Below, piece by piece: positions 50,156-58,705 of a stretch of 64,000 bases of DNA (positions are counted from its first letter, which is position 1; each line of letters opens with the position of its first letter). The notes beneath the pieces were generated by a model, which had not been told where the DNA came from, ran no database searches, and saw only the letters and a program-made list of their open reading frames with translations. This DNA comes from CSP1-1 sp035620615 (lineage in GTDB: Archaea > Thermoproteota > Nitrososphaeria > Nitrososphaerales > Nitrosopumilaceae). The position numbers and the translations under genes are program-made. The DNA lies in contig DASPGM010000001.1 of assembly GCA_035620615.1 (NCBI GenBank), forward strand, positions 48,220-112,219. The letters are read 5' to 3'.

Positions 50156-50647
50156 ATGGGATACTTCCGGAACCATCTCGCGACTCTAATTACCGGTATT
50201 TTCGCAGCTATTCTCACAGGATTATGGCCTGTACTAGTGGATGTTGCACCAGTTCTTAATTTTGTCTTTGTTATGGCAGTTCCAATTACATGGTTTCTCA
50301 CCTTCATGTGCTGGATTGTTCAAAAAGGAGCAGATTATTCTCATAAATATAGTTCAGGCACCTTAAAAAAAAACCACAATAATCTCCAATCCACAGTAAT
50401 AAAATACACCTCAGATGGTAAACAAGTAACTAACAGTCAAATTAATGAGGCAAAAACAGAGCTAGGTAACAGCTTTGAAGATTTAAGAAATTCTGTAAAA
50501 CTAAAAGATAGTGAGATTGAACGATTAAAGCAAGAGATAGCTAACCTCCAAACAATGGTACAAATAGAATCACTCAAATCTGAACTTGCTAATCTTAAGA
50601 TATTAGCATCTAAAGAAAACACAAAGCGTAAAACTAAGAAAACCTAG
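50156..50647 (+). CDS. Membrane protein with long cytosolic coiled coil
   Basis: 163 aa. Two transmembrane helices (about 9-28 and 33-55) are followed by a soluble region with a heptad-rich coiled coil (about 105-152, DSEIERLKQEIANLQTMVQI) and a basic tail (KRKTKKT). It could serve as a membrane tether or scaffold. No named family is recognised. It is convergent with a 38-aa Cys-rich gene. Confidence 0.65.
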   Translation: MGYFRNHLATLITGIFAAILTGLWPVLVDVAPVLNFVFVMAVPITWFLTFMCWIVQKGADYSHKYSSGTLKKNHNNLQSTVIKYTSDGKQVTNSQINEAKTELGNSFEDLRNSVKLKDSEIERLKQEIANLQTMVQIESLKSELANLKILASKENTKRKTKKT

Positions 50648-50649
50648 TC

Positions 50650-50766
50650 CTAACTACAATTCTTACAGTGATGTGTTTCGTGGTTATTTTTACAGCCAGG
50701 ACAGCTAACTGCACCACCAAAATGACATTTACAAGTGCAAGAATCTTCTGTGTTAACTTCTACCAT
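50650..50766 (-). CDS. Tiny Cys/His-rich protein (38 aa)
   Basis: The frame MVEVNTEDSCTCKCHFGG...CPGCKNNHETHHCKNCS has seven Cys and four His in 38 residues, enough for two zinc or other metal sites. Start ATG is at 50766, stop TAG at 50652-50650. It fills the interval between the coiled-coil gene and the next promoter without overlap. The dense metal-ligand pattern would be unlikely in random AT-rich DNA. Confidence 0.6.
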   Translation of the reverse strand: MVEVNTEDSCTCKCHFGGAVSCPGCKNNHETHHCKNCS

Positions 50767-50880
50767 CTTTAGAATAATTCATCCGCCATCTTAATATCTG
50801 TCTATTTGAGATTTAGACTGATATGTTTAGTTACCATTTAGGAGCAAATTTTATTAATTTAATATTTAGGAGAATAACCT

Positions 50881-51351
50881 ATGATAAATAATAAAATAAT
50901 TATTGGATCTCTTTCAACATTAGTTATCTTAACAGCTATTATGTCAATTTCCATTCCAGTTGCAGATGCACATCCACACACTGGAATCACTCAAACTGAT
51001 AATCATTCTCATGAACCAATAACAGAAATAATCCCACTAGGAAATGGAATTGGTGTTGAAAAAACTACTCTTATTTTACATGCTCCTGCAGATAATATTT
51101 TGCCATGGGGATTTGTTGAAGGAAAAATTGCAAATCATGTATTAGATTATCCTGTAATAATCCAAATTTATGATAAAGATGGAGAGGCAACTCACTTTGC
51201 TCAAACCAATGTTGAAGAAGATGGTTCATATGAATATCGATTTAGAGTAAGAAATGTAGACAATGATAGAGTCATCAATATTTTTGAAGGTGATTATGTG
51301 GTAAAAATTTTCAAGGTAGTATATCTTGGTACTAGTGATGGCCAAGTTTAG
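50881..51351 (+). CDS. Secreted protein with His-rich N-terminus
   Basis: 156 aa. A signal peptide (about 1-30, ending PVADA) leaves a mature N-terminus HPHTGITQTDNHSHEP, which could bind copper or other metal. A beta-sandwich-like domain follows (LHAPADNILPWGFVEGK ... YPVIIQIYDKDGE ... EDGSYEYRFRVRN), similar in strand pattern to carboxypeptidase-regulatory or Ig-like domains. It is exported to the cell surface. The function is unknown. Its tail overlaps the flavin reductase gene by 20 bp. Confidence 0.65.
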   Translation: MINNKIIIGSLSTLVILTAIMSISIPVADAHPHTGITQTDNHSHEPITEIIPLGNGIGVEKTTLILHAPADNILPWGFVEGKIANHVLDYPVIIQIYDKDGEATHFAQTNVEEDGSYEYRFRVRNVDNDRVINIFEGDYVVKIFKVVYLGTSDGQV

Positions 51352-51862
51352 AAGCAAGAGATAGTGTATTATCAACTAATTCCTTCATTCTAATTTTTGC
51401 AGTGGCATCTGATACTTTTCCATCTTTGAGCATATCTACAGTCATAAAGACTGCTTTTGGATTAGTAATTACACGAAAATATGACATAAGTTGAGTCAGG
51501 TAGGTCTGAACAGAAATAAACCCAATATTTCCTGAAGCTAGAATTGCTAATCCTGCAATTTTACCCTCAGTTTCTTTATAGTTAACATATTCAAAGAGAT
51601 TTTTTAAAGAAGAACTAAAAAATGAATTATAAATTGGCGTTCCTATTAACCAAACATCAGCATCAGTGATATCTTTAGTTGCCTGTCTAGTAATCTCACT
51701 ATAATTCCCGTCTGGTCCTTCATAACAATCAATTTTACTCTTTGAAAGATTGATTAGTTTAGTATCATTATTTTTTGATTTTGCATATTCATAGATCTCC
51801 TGCATCACTATCTGTGTATTTGCTGTTTTTCTTGGACTAGCAGAAATTACTACAACTTTCAT
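51332..51862 (-). CDS. NADPH-dependent FMN reductase (flavodoxin fold)
   Basis: 176 aa. ISASPRKTANTQIVM binds the FMN phosphate, GTPIYNSFFSSSLKNLFEY forms the isoalloxazine loop, and LAILASGNIGF continues the flavodoxin-like core. This matches the NADPH-dependent FMN reductase/azoreductase family. The electron acceptor is unknown. The 20-bp convergent overlap with the secreted protein gene is among the longest here. Confidence 0.9.
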   Translation of the reverse strand: MKVVVISASPRKTANTQIVMQEIYEYAKSKNNDTKLINLSKSKIDCYEGPDGNYSEITRQATKDITDADVWLIGTPIYNSFFSSSLKNLFEYVNYKETEGKIAGLAILASGNIGFISVQTYLTQLMSYFRVITNPKAVFMTVDMLKDGKVSDATAKIRMKELVDNTLSLASKLGHH

Positions 51863-51934
51863 AGAATGCAGACCATTTTTTGTGTATTTAAATCAAAACA
51901 AGGAAAATCTATTTTTTTACTAAAATCAATAAAG

Positions 51935-52029
51935 CGGGCTTGGAGGGCTTCGATCCCTCGACCTGTAACTTAGGAGGCTACTGCGCTGTCCATGTTGCGC
52001 GTCAAATAATGACTCTGCGCTACAAGCCC
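51935..52029 (-). tRNA. tRNA-Arg (anticodon CCT) with a probable D-arm intron
   Basis: The minus strand has a 7-bp acceptor (GGGCTTG with CAAGCCC), a T arm GAGGG-ATCGAAG-CCCTC, and an anticodon stem GTAGC/GTTAC with loop CTCCTAA, giving anticodon CCT. The span is 95 nt, about 20 nt too long. The excess lies between D-stem halves (GCGC...GCGC): removing roughly AGTCATTATTTGACGCGCAA leaves a normal D loop ending in TGGACA. The extra segment can form a GTCA/TGAC hairpin. I cannot fix the exact splice sites or a full bulge-helix-bulge by eye. No CCA is encoded. Confidence 0.88.
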
Positions 52030-52053
52030 AGCAAAAAACATGTTTGTAATTAT

Positions 52054-52764
52054 TTAAGCGTAATCAAGATTTGCTTTAATCAATTCATGGATATTGTTCC
52101 AACTGGAATTTTGTTTTTTTTCCCATTTTTCATAATACACTACATCTTTTAGCTCTAGTCTAGGAAGCCATTTTGAAGTTTCAAGATCAGGTCTTTGAGC
52201 AAATTCAGAAACATGTCCTAAGCAAACATACGCTATTGGAATTACATGCTCAGGTAGATCTAAAATTTCCTTGAGTGATTCATTAGACAAAATACTTACC
52301 CATCCTAGTCCAATTCCTTCTGATCTTGCAGCCAACCATAGATTTTGAACAGCACAACATACGCTGTAAATTCCTGTCTCAGGAATACTAGATCTTCCAA
52401 TTACAAACGGTCCAAATCTTGATGGATCGTATGTTATACAAACATTTAGTGGTGAATCAAGAATTCCTTCTAATTTGAATGAAAGATACTTTGATTTTTT
52501 TGGCTCTTCAACAAATTGAGAGGATCTTTTTCGTTCATTTTCAAATGATTCTTTAATTTTTTTCCTTGTTTCGTAATCTTTTATCAATATAAAATTCCAA
52601 GGCTGCGAAAATCCCACTGAAGGTGCATGATGAGCAGCATTGAGGATTCTAGTTAAAATTTCATCATCTATAGGTCTAGATGTGAATTGTGAACGGACAT
52701 CTCTTCTCGTAAATATCGCTTTGTAAAGACCATTTTTCTCTTCGTCAGAAAAATCTTCATTCAT
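52054..52764 (-). CDS. bluB: 5,6-dimethylbenzimidazole synthase (BluB)
   Basis: 236 aa from the ATG at 52764 (MNEDFSDEEK); an upstream frame to 52827 adds 21 unmatched residues. Nitroreductase-fold features specific to BluB include RRDVRSQF, AAHHAPSVGFSQPWNF, and GWVSIL. BluB splits FMN to make the lower ligand of B12. With CbiE and CobJ it supports native cobalamin production. A plain nitroreductase is the alternative, but the HHAPSVGFSQPW block is typical of BluB. Confidence 0.92.
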   Translation of the reverse strand: MNEDFSDEEKNGLYKAIFTRRDVRSQFTSRPIDDEILTRILNAAHHAPSVGFSQPWNFILIKDYETRKKIKESFENERKRSSQFVEEPKKSKYLSFKLEGILDSPLNVCITYDPSRFGPFVIGRSSIPETGIYSVCCAVQNLWLAARSEGIGLGWVSILSNESLKEILDLPEHVIPIAYVCLGHVSEFAQRPDLETSKWLPRLELKDVVYYEKWEKKQNSSWNNIHELIKANLDYA

Positions 52765-52844
52765 ACATTTTTGCCTAATACCGGTTTTATCATGTTTTCT
52801 TTTGTTAAACGTTAATAATGCCTCCAAAAAGTCTTGTAGGTCAC

Positions 52845-52918
52845 GGGCCGATGGTCTAGTTGGTTAGGATACCGCCTCGACACGGCGGTGGTCGAGAGTT
52901 CAAATCTCTCTCGGCCCA
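52845..52918 (+). tRNA. tRNA-Val (anticodon GAC) with C33
   Basis: 74 nt. The acceptor GGGCCGA pairs fully with TCGGCCC, discriminator A. The anticodon stem CCGCC/GGCGG encloses TCGACAC, so the anticodon is GAC with C, not the near-universal U, at position 33. The T arm is GAGAG-TTCAAAT-CTCTC. The TGGTCTAG opening is typical of archaeal tRNA-Val. No CCA and no intron. Confidence 0.9.
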
Positions 52919-52940
52919 TTTTTATTTATTCAAAAAAAAA

Positions 52941-53420
52941 TTATTCCATATTACTTTGAAATTCTTTTTCAACTAAACTCCAGGCTGTTTCCGCCGTAAT
53001 TATTCCCTCTACGCTATACTTGACTGGTTCTCCATTAACTATTGATTGATATTCTTGAGCATTCACATCAGATAAAATCAAATTAAAAATATTTTTGAGT
53101 GGAATTTCAGAATTAGGATAAAATGCAGCTCTTCCAGGCATTGCTACATCTTCAGTTGAATATTGACCCGTTCCAATTAATTTATTGTTAGCATATAGTT
53201 CATATGAAATATTTGCAACAGTGAATGTTTTTTCACTTGGATTTTTTACAAGAAATATTAATTCTAATTTAGCCTGATTTTCGATACTGTTAACATCTAA
53301 TAGCTCTACATTTGATAATTTAATTTCTAGTTTTTCTAATTCAGGATTATCCAGACTTGCATAATATACAATAGCTCCCATTATCACTAGTAATCCTGCT
53401 ATTGCTGCATATAGAATCAT
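52941..53420 (-). CDS. Membrane-anchored LEA14-like protein, second copy
   Basis: 159 aa from the ATG at 53420 (MILYAAIAGLL); the longer frame to 53480 adds an unconvincing Cys-rich lead. An N-terminal transmembrane helix (about 2-22) precedes a beta domain with ELIFLVKNPSEKTFTVANISYELY and GRAAFYPNSEIPLKNIF, given in parts, resembling LEA14/WHy folds. It is similar in layout to the protein at 46706-47179. The function is unknown, possibly envelope stress protection. Confidence 0.65.
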   Translation of the reverse strand: MILYAAIAGLLVIMGAIVYYASLDNPELEKLEIKLSNVELLDVNSIENQAKLELIFLVKNPSEKTFTVANISYELYANNKLIGTGQYSTEDVAMPGRAAFYPNSEIPLKNIFNLILSDVNAQEYQSIVNGEPVKYSVEGIITAETAWSLVEKEFQSNME

Positions 53421-53521
53421 TTTACCTTGTAGCAACAAATCATTGAATTGACAAACAAAACAACTAAAAAACTTTGTCAAGAGTCAAATAGATAATATTG
53501 CATGATAAACTCTGAATTAAT

Positions 53522-54016
53522 GTGGCAATAGAACAAGCAATTATTACTTGGATTCATCTTACATCGGCAGCAATTTGGGTAGGCGGCTCATTATTTATTG
53601 GAGCAGTTCTTGCACCCATTCTCAAAACAATGTCCTATTCACTTGAAGAAAGATTACAGATAATGATACGTGTGGGACGAAGATTTAACAAAATTGCGAT
53701 TCCTTCCTTAGCAATTTTAATTGGAACAGGAATTTACAATTCATATCCATTTTTTAATAATTTTGAACTTTTGTTTTTATCTAGTTATGGAAATTTTCTT
53801 ATCATTAAGATATTTTTAGTAATTGCATTAATTATTACTTATACAATACATGTTCGAATAATAAGAAAAGACGTTGAAGAAAAAATCATGTCTAAAACAA
53901 TGTCAGAAAAACAAATAAAAAAACTTCGATTAAAGATAATAATCCTTGGTGAAATTGTCGTAATTATCTCAGTTGCGATTTTGTTTATGGCAGCATTACT
54001 GAATAGTGGAATTTGA
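53522..54016 (+). CDS. CopD-like four-helix membrane protein
   Basis: 164 aa, GTG start. Four transmembrane helices (about 7-30, 58-78, 90-110 and 138-160). The first carries WIHLTSAAIWVGGSLF, the conserved histidine-containing motif of CopD-type membrane proteins, which may bind copper or haem. Copper handling would suit an ammonia oxidiser, but this is inference. The tail overlaps rtcA by 21 bp. Confidence 0.75.
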   Translation: MAIEQAIITWIHLTSAAIWVGGSLFIGAVLAPILKTMSYSLEERLQIMIRVGRRFNKIAIPSLAILIGTGIYNSYPFFNNFELLFLSSYGNFLIIKIFLVIALIITYTIHVRIIRKDVEEKIMSKTMSEKQIKKLRLKIIILGEIVVIISVAILFMAALLNSGI

Positions 54017-55024
54017 ATTTCCACTGATTCTTACTTCAAAACCGTCATCTAGTTTTCCTATTCCATATTTACATCCTGTAATTTTTGATGAAACATACAA
54101 GTTTGTTTCTAAATGTTTTGTAATTTCTTTAATCCTGTAAAATGATGTTTCATTAACCAAGCTTGCAGGTACTACTAGCATATCAGAAAGATGATTATCT
54201 GCTCCTAAATAGGATCTCGTAAAATTTTTTGAAATATTTATTGCAAGATCAGCTGTTGTATCTGTCAATCCATCAGAACCTATTATGGAACTTGAATCAT
54301 AGGCGTATGCTAACATACTTGCACCTTCATTTAAGGCAGGTTCTTTTTTAATTTCTGATTCTACTGTTAAATTAGCATCTCTCAAAATATTTTCAGCTTT
54401 TTGCATTTCATTTGTTATTCTATCTAATGACAAATCTGAATAAGAACATACAAGCCGTACTGAATTTGTTTGTCTCTTAGTTAGGGAAATTGGTTTTAGT
54501 TTTTCAGATGGATAAACCTCTACTTCTATTATTCCTCCACCTTTTGGATAATATCCTCTTTTTTTAATCTCCATTGAAAAATTTATTCCCATCCTAGCGT
54601 AAGCTTCCTTCAAAACATATTTTGTATAATTACTTGTAGGACTCCATGGAACATCTGTTCCTCCAATAATTGATAACTTTAAGCTCTTCTTTGATATTGC
54701 AACAGCTGGAATAAGAACCTGTAAAATTAGTGTGATACTTCCAGCAGTACCAATATTTTCTTCTATTTTTTTATTTTCAATATTTTTTGGAATAAACTTG
54801 ATTGATTTTGAACCTACATTCAATCCATATACATCAGCATCACAAATCTGTGCTAGGATCTTAATAGCTGTTAGATGCTGTGGTCTTAATCCTGGAATTT
54901 TTCTATTCTGTCTGATATTTTCAATGATTATTGGAGTTTTAGTTATACTTGAAAGAGTTACTGCACTTCTAACAATTTGTCCTCCTCCTTCTCCATACGA
55001 CCCATCAATTTTTAAAAAATCCAT
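53996..55024 (-). CDS. rtcA: RNA 3'-terminal phosphate cyclase
   Basis: 342 aa. SYGEGGGQIVRSAVTLS at the N-terminus and GLRPQHLTAI are RtcA signatures, with GGTDVPWSPT and the later YLGADNHLSD region; the catalytic His is expected in the last. It converts RNA 3'-phosphates to 2',3'-cyclic ends using ATP. thpR (2248), which opens such ends, lies far away in the same window. It is divergent from nadM. Confidence 0.95.
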   Translation of the reverse strand: MDFLKIDGSYGEGGGQIVRSAVTLSSITKTPIIIENIRQNRKIPGLRPQHLTAIKILAQICDADVYGLNVGSKSIKFIPKNIENKKIEENIGTAGSITLILQVLIPAVAISKKSLKLSIIGGTDVPWSPTSNYTKYVLKEAYARMGINFSMEIKKRGYYPKGGGIIEVEVYPSEKLKPISLTKRQTNSVRLVCSYSDLSLDRITNEMQKAENILRDANLTVESEIKKEPALNEGASMLAYAYDSSSIIGSDGLTDTTADLAINISKNFTRSYLGADNHLSDMLVVPASLVNETSFYRIKEITKHLETNLYVSSKITGCKYGIGKLDDGFEVRISGNSNSTIQ

Positions 55025-55085
55025 TAAAGAATATCATCTCTAGTACTTATGATAGTTTTTTAAAGAATATGTCAGAAATGCCAAC

Positions 55086-55580
55086 ATGAACGGTCTTTTG
55101 ATTGGAAGATTTCAACCATTTCATTTGGGTCATATGGAAGCAATTAGATTTTCTTTATCTAAGGTTGAAAATTTATGGATTGGAATCGGAAGCTCTAACA
55201 AACCAATTGAAAAAAACAATCCTTTTACAGCAGATGAAAGAAAGGAGATGATTTTATCATCAATTAATAATACTATTTCGAGTCGAATTAAAATTTTCTA
55301 TATTCCTGATTTTGAAAACCATAAAAAATGGATTGATAACATAGATTCAATTGTTCCAGAATTTGAGATAATTTTTACAAACGATGAATTAACTAAATCT
55401 CTTTACTCCAAACGTGGAAAAAAAATTTCTTCAATTCCATTTAAAGACAGAGAAACTCTTTCAGGAACAAAAATTAGAGAAAAAATCATCAGCGATCAAA
55501 ATTGGCAAGATCTTGTTCCTAAGGGTACCGTAACTGTATTAGAAAAAATGGATGTTTTAAACAGATTAAAAATTCTGTAA
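55086..55580 (+). CDS. nadM: Nicotinamide-nucleotide adenylyltransferase
   Basis: 164 aa. GRFQPFHLGHMEAI supplies the nucleotidyltransferase T/HxGH motif, and SGTKIREKI the second ATP-binding motif. Length and sequence match archaeal NMNAT. It forms NAD from NMN and ATP, supplying the NAD used by the sirtuin and NDH-2. It is followed 43 bp downstream by an aminotransferase gene. Confidence 0.94.
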   Translation: MNGLLIGRFQPFHLGHMEAIRFSLSKVENLWIGIGSSNKPIEKNNPFTADERKEMILSSINNTISSRIKIFYIPDFENHKKWIDNIDSIVPEFEIIFTNDELTKSLYSKRGKKISSIPFKDRETLSGTKIREKIISDQNWQDLVPKGTVTVLEKMDVLNRLKIL

Positions 55581-55623
55581 TTTTAAATAAAGCCACTATT
55601 GAACATCCTGTCAGGCGAAATTA

Positions 55624-56772
55624 TTGGAATATTTAGTGATGTTACCTGGGCCAACCAATGTACCTGAAAGGGTAACTCGAGCAATGTTTACTCCTATGAT
55701 AAATCATCGTAGTTCAGATTTTGTAGACTTGTACGAAGATGCTATTGAAAAAACAAAAAAAATTTTTCAAACTACTGGTGACGCTGTATGTCTTTCAGCT
55801 TCAGGAACTGGTGCTGTCGAGGCCAGTGTTGTAAATTTAATAAAAAAAGATGATAAGGTAATAATTCCAGTAAATGGAGAGTTTAGTGGAAGACTTGCAC
55901 AGATGTTAGAATGGGCAGGTGCTAAAGTAATTAAACTTGAAACTCCTCCAGGAGAAAATTCAAGCCTTGATTCAATTAAAGAAGCATTTGATAACAATAA
56001 AGATGTTAAAGCATTCTACTGTGTGTGGAATGAAACTTCTACTGGAACAATGCTCCAGTATCTGGATAAAATAAAAAATCTCACATCACGAAATGATTCT
56101 TACTATGTTGTAGATGGTGTCTCAATTGTAGGAGGAGAGGAGCTTAAGGTAGACAAGTGGGGAATTGATATAGCAATGACTGGTGCCCAAAAGGCGTTTG
56201 CTGCTCCACCTGGAATTTCACCAATAGTAGTAAATGCTAGAACCAAAAAATACATGATGGAAAATCCTCCAAAGACTATGTATTTCAATTTGCCAAGATA
56301 CTTCAAATATTATGATGAATCAAAACATACTCCATTTACTCCTGCTTTGCCAATTTTGTATGCATATAGAGAAGCACTTGACATTATGCTTGAAGAAGGG
56401 CTAGATGCAAGAATTAAACGACATAGAATTTGTTCTTCTGCATTTTATTCTGGATTAAGTGCTCTTGGTTTAACGCCATTTGCAAAAGAAGATTCAAGAT
56501 CAACTGTAGTTATAGCACTAAACTATCTCGAAGGATTAGAAGACAACACTTTTCGAAATACACTGGCCAAAAAATTCCGCGTCCTAGTGGCAGGAGGTTT
56601 TGGAAATCTAAAAGGTAAAGTTTTCAGAGTTGGGTGCATGGGGGAGGTTCATAGATATCACGTTATGAGAACAATATCTGCAATTTCATCGACATTAGAT
56701 ATGATGGGTTACAAAACAAACACAGCAGATGCTCTAAAAACTGCTGAAGAAAAACTCAAAGACCTCAAATAA
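55624..56772 (+). CDS. Alanine--glyoxylate / serine--pyruvate-type aminotransferase (class V)
   Basis: 382 aa, TTG start. MLPGPTNVPERV at the N-terminus, LSASGTGAVEASVVNL, YYVVDGVSIVGG and the PLP lysine in TGAQKAFAAPPG are hallmarks of the AGT/SPT family. It probably transfers amino groups among serine, alanine, glyoxylate or pyruvate, linking to SHMT. A phosphoserine aminotransferase role is less likely. The next gene starts 41 bp downstream on the same strand. Confidence 0.9.
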   Translation: MEYLVMLPGPTNVPERVTRAMFTPMINHRSSDFVDLYEDAIEKTKKIFQTTGDAVCLSASGTGAVEASVVNLIKKDDKVIIPVNGEFSGRLAQMLEWAGAKVIKLETPPGENSSLDSIKEAFDNNKDVKAFYCVWNETSTGTMLQYLDKIKNLTSRNDSYYVVDGVSIVGGEELKVDKWGIDIAMTGAQKAFAAPPGISPIVVNARTKKYMMENPPKTMYFNLPRYFKYYDESKHTPFTPALPILYAYREALDIMLEEGLDARIKRHRICSSAFYSGLSALGLTPFAKEDSRSTVVIALNYLEGLEDNTFRNTLAKKFRVLVAGGFGNLKGKVFRVGCMGEVHRYHVMRTISAISSTLDMMGYKTNTADALKTAEEKLKDLK

Positions 56773-56813
56773 TCATGTTAACTTAATATTAGGAAATTCG
56801 AGGATCGATCACG

Positions 56814-57560
56814 TTGACATTCAGTAAGGGCTCATTAATTTTAGTAGACTATACTGCAAAGGTAAAAGATACTAATGAAATTTTTGAAACAACAATAGAA
56901 GATGAAGCAAAAAAACATTCGCTTCATGATTCTAACATCAAATACCAACCAAAACTTGTTTCTGTAGGTGAATCATGGGTAATCAAGGGACTAGATGAAG
57001 CATTAGCTAATTCAAAAGTTGGTGATAAAACTACAGTTGAAGTTACACCAGATAAGGGATTTGGGGAAAGAGATCCAGGTAAAGTTAGAATGATTCCATT
57101 AAGAAAGCTCGGAGAAGATGCTGATAAGGTATCTGTTGGAGATACAATAGAAATTGATGAAAAAAAAGGAATTGTACGTTTTATTGGTTCTGGAAGAGTA
57201 CAAGTTGATTATAATCATAGGTTTGCTGGAAAAACAATTCTATACGATGTAAACATCATAAAAGCATTAGAAACTGATGATGAAAAAGTTAAAGGAATTC
57301 TAAAACGTCACATGCCAGTCGAAGATTCCAAATTAATATTCACTAAAACTGGAAAATCACTTGATATCACTATACCTCAAGAAATATTTCGTGCTGATGG
57401 ATTACAAATTATGAAACATTTCATACAATTAGATATCTTCAAATTTGTTCCATCTTTAGAAAAAATTAACTTTTTAGAAACTCATTTAAACAAATCTTCT
57501 GAAACCCAGAAGAAAGAAGATACAAAAACAGAAAAACCTGTTGCACAAAAAGCTGCTTGA
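56814..57560 (+). CDS. Long FKBP-type peptidyl-prolyl isomerase
   Basis: 248 aa, TTG start. The FKBP core (DYTAKVKDTNEIFETT, GESWVIKGLDEAL, VEVTPDKGFGERDP) is interrupted by an insert-in-flap domain (about 90-140), as in archaeal long FKBPs and SlyD-type proteins. The C-terminal 90 residues form an extra alpha/beta domain and a Lys/Glu-rich tail. It is cytosolic, with isomerase and chaperone functions. It is convergent with the G1P dehydrogenase gene (1 bp gap). Confidence 0.92.
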   Translation: MTFSKGSLILVDYTAKVKDTNEIFETTIEDEAKKHSLHDSNIKYQPKLVSVGESWVIKGLDEALANSKVGDKTTVEVTPDKGFGERDPGKVRMIPLRKLGEDADKVSVGDTIEIDEKKGIVRFIGSGRVQVDYNHRFAGKTILYDVNIIKALETDDEKVKGILKRHMPVEDSKLIFTKTGKSLDITIPQEIFRADGLQIMKHFIQLDIFKFVPSLEKINFLETHLNKSSETQKKEDTKTEKPVAQKAA

Positions 57561-57561
57561 G

Positions 57562-58626
57562 CTAAATTACCTTTGTACTTTTTGCAAGCGCTAGTGCCTT
57601 TTTTGGCGTCATCTTAACTTCTTTTAAAATAGTATATCTTTCTGGTCTCAAATCTTGAGCAATGGTCAAAGCTTTTGCTATTATTTCTGGTTTTAAACCA
57701 ATTTCTTTTGCAGTAGTTGGTGCACCTAAATTTTTTAATGTCTTTGCAATTTTTTTCCAATCTTGACCTTGAAGCTTTGCCATCATAACTGCACCCAGTC
57801 CACATTTTTCTCCATGAAGACCAATTCCTGGAGCAAGTCTATCTAATGCATGCGAAAATAAATGCTCAGAACCAGAACAAGGCCTACTACTTCCCGCAAT
57901 ACATGCTGCAACTCCTGCGCTAATCAAAGCCTCTACAACAACTCTAACATCAAGTCCTTTTTTTGCATACACATCAGAATTTTCCATCAAAATTTTTGCA
58001 CTCATTGAAGCAAGATTAGCTGAATACCTTCCAAAATATTCACCTGTTTTATCTCGTCCTAGTTCCCAATCTCTAACGGCAGTGATATTTGCCATCAGAT
58101 CCCCGCATCCACTAGCAAGTAATTTTTTTGGGGCATTTTTTATAATATCAATATCCACAAATACGCCCATTGGGGCTGTAGCCACAATTGAATGGGGTTT
58201 ATCTCCACGTATTGACACAAAGGGACTTGTTATACCATCATGGGAAGCAGCTGTGGGAATACTAGCAAATGATTTTTTTAGATTAAATGCAATCATTTTT
58301 GCAGTATCGACTGACCTTCCTCCTCCAATTCCAATTATTAGGTCACTATTGTCTTTCTTTACATTTTTTTCAATTTCTTTAATAGACTTCATTTCATTAT
58401 TTTTTGCAATATGCCACACAAATTGAATTTTTGATAAAACTAGCGATCTTTCAATTTTTTTTTGAATAAATTTTCTTACGTGAATTCCAGAAATTAGAGA
58501 AACTTTTTTTGGATTATCAAGCGCTTGAAGAAATTTTCCAAGTTCATTAATGTTTTTTTCTCCTACTACAATTAGCCTTGGGAGCTCCATTGTATGTGAC
58601 TGAATATGATTTGTCTTTTTTACCAC
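57562..58626 (-). CDS. egsA: sn-glycerol-1-phosphate dehydrogenase
   Basis: 354 aa, GTG start; the ATG at residue 13 is an alternative. IGIGGGRSVDTAKMIA binds NAD(P)H, SIPTAASHDGITSP is typical of G1PDH, and zinc ligands are expected in GCGDLMANITAVRDW, SGSEHLFSHALD and LHGEKCG. It makes the G1P backbone that GGGP synthase (16228-16983) uses. It is divergent from psmB across an 79-bp region that contains ATTTAAAA near 58659. Confidence 0.94.
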   Translation of the reverse strand: MVKKTNHIQSHTMELPRLIVVGEKNINELGKFLQALDNPKKVSLISGIHVRKFIQKKIERSLVLSKIQFVWHIAKNNEMKSIKEIEKNVKKDNSDLIIGIGGGRSVDTAKMIAFNLKKSFASIPTAASHDGITSPFVSIRGDKPHSIVATAPMGVFVDIDIIKNAPKKLLASGCGDLMANITAVRDWELGRDKTGEYFGRYSANLASMSAKILMENSDVYAKKGLDVRVVVEALISAGVAACIAGSSRPCSGSEHLFSHALDRLAPGIGLHGEKCGLGAVMMAKLQGQDWKKIAKTLKNLGAPTTAKEIGLKPEIIAKALTIAQDLRPERYTILKEVKMTPKKALALAKSTKVI

Positions 58627-58658
58627 CCTTTATCACTCTGACCAGCAAACAAAAAGTT

Positions 58659-58666
58659 ATTTAAAA
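58659..58666. promoter_or_regulatory. TATA-like element between egsA and psmB
   Basis: ATTTAAAA can read as a TATA box on either strand, 33-40 bp from egsA and about 40-47 bp from the psmB start. Confidence 0.35.
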
Positions 58667-58705
58667 GGGTGTTGTGCCTTTCATATTATCTCTAAAGGTG
58701 TCTTT

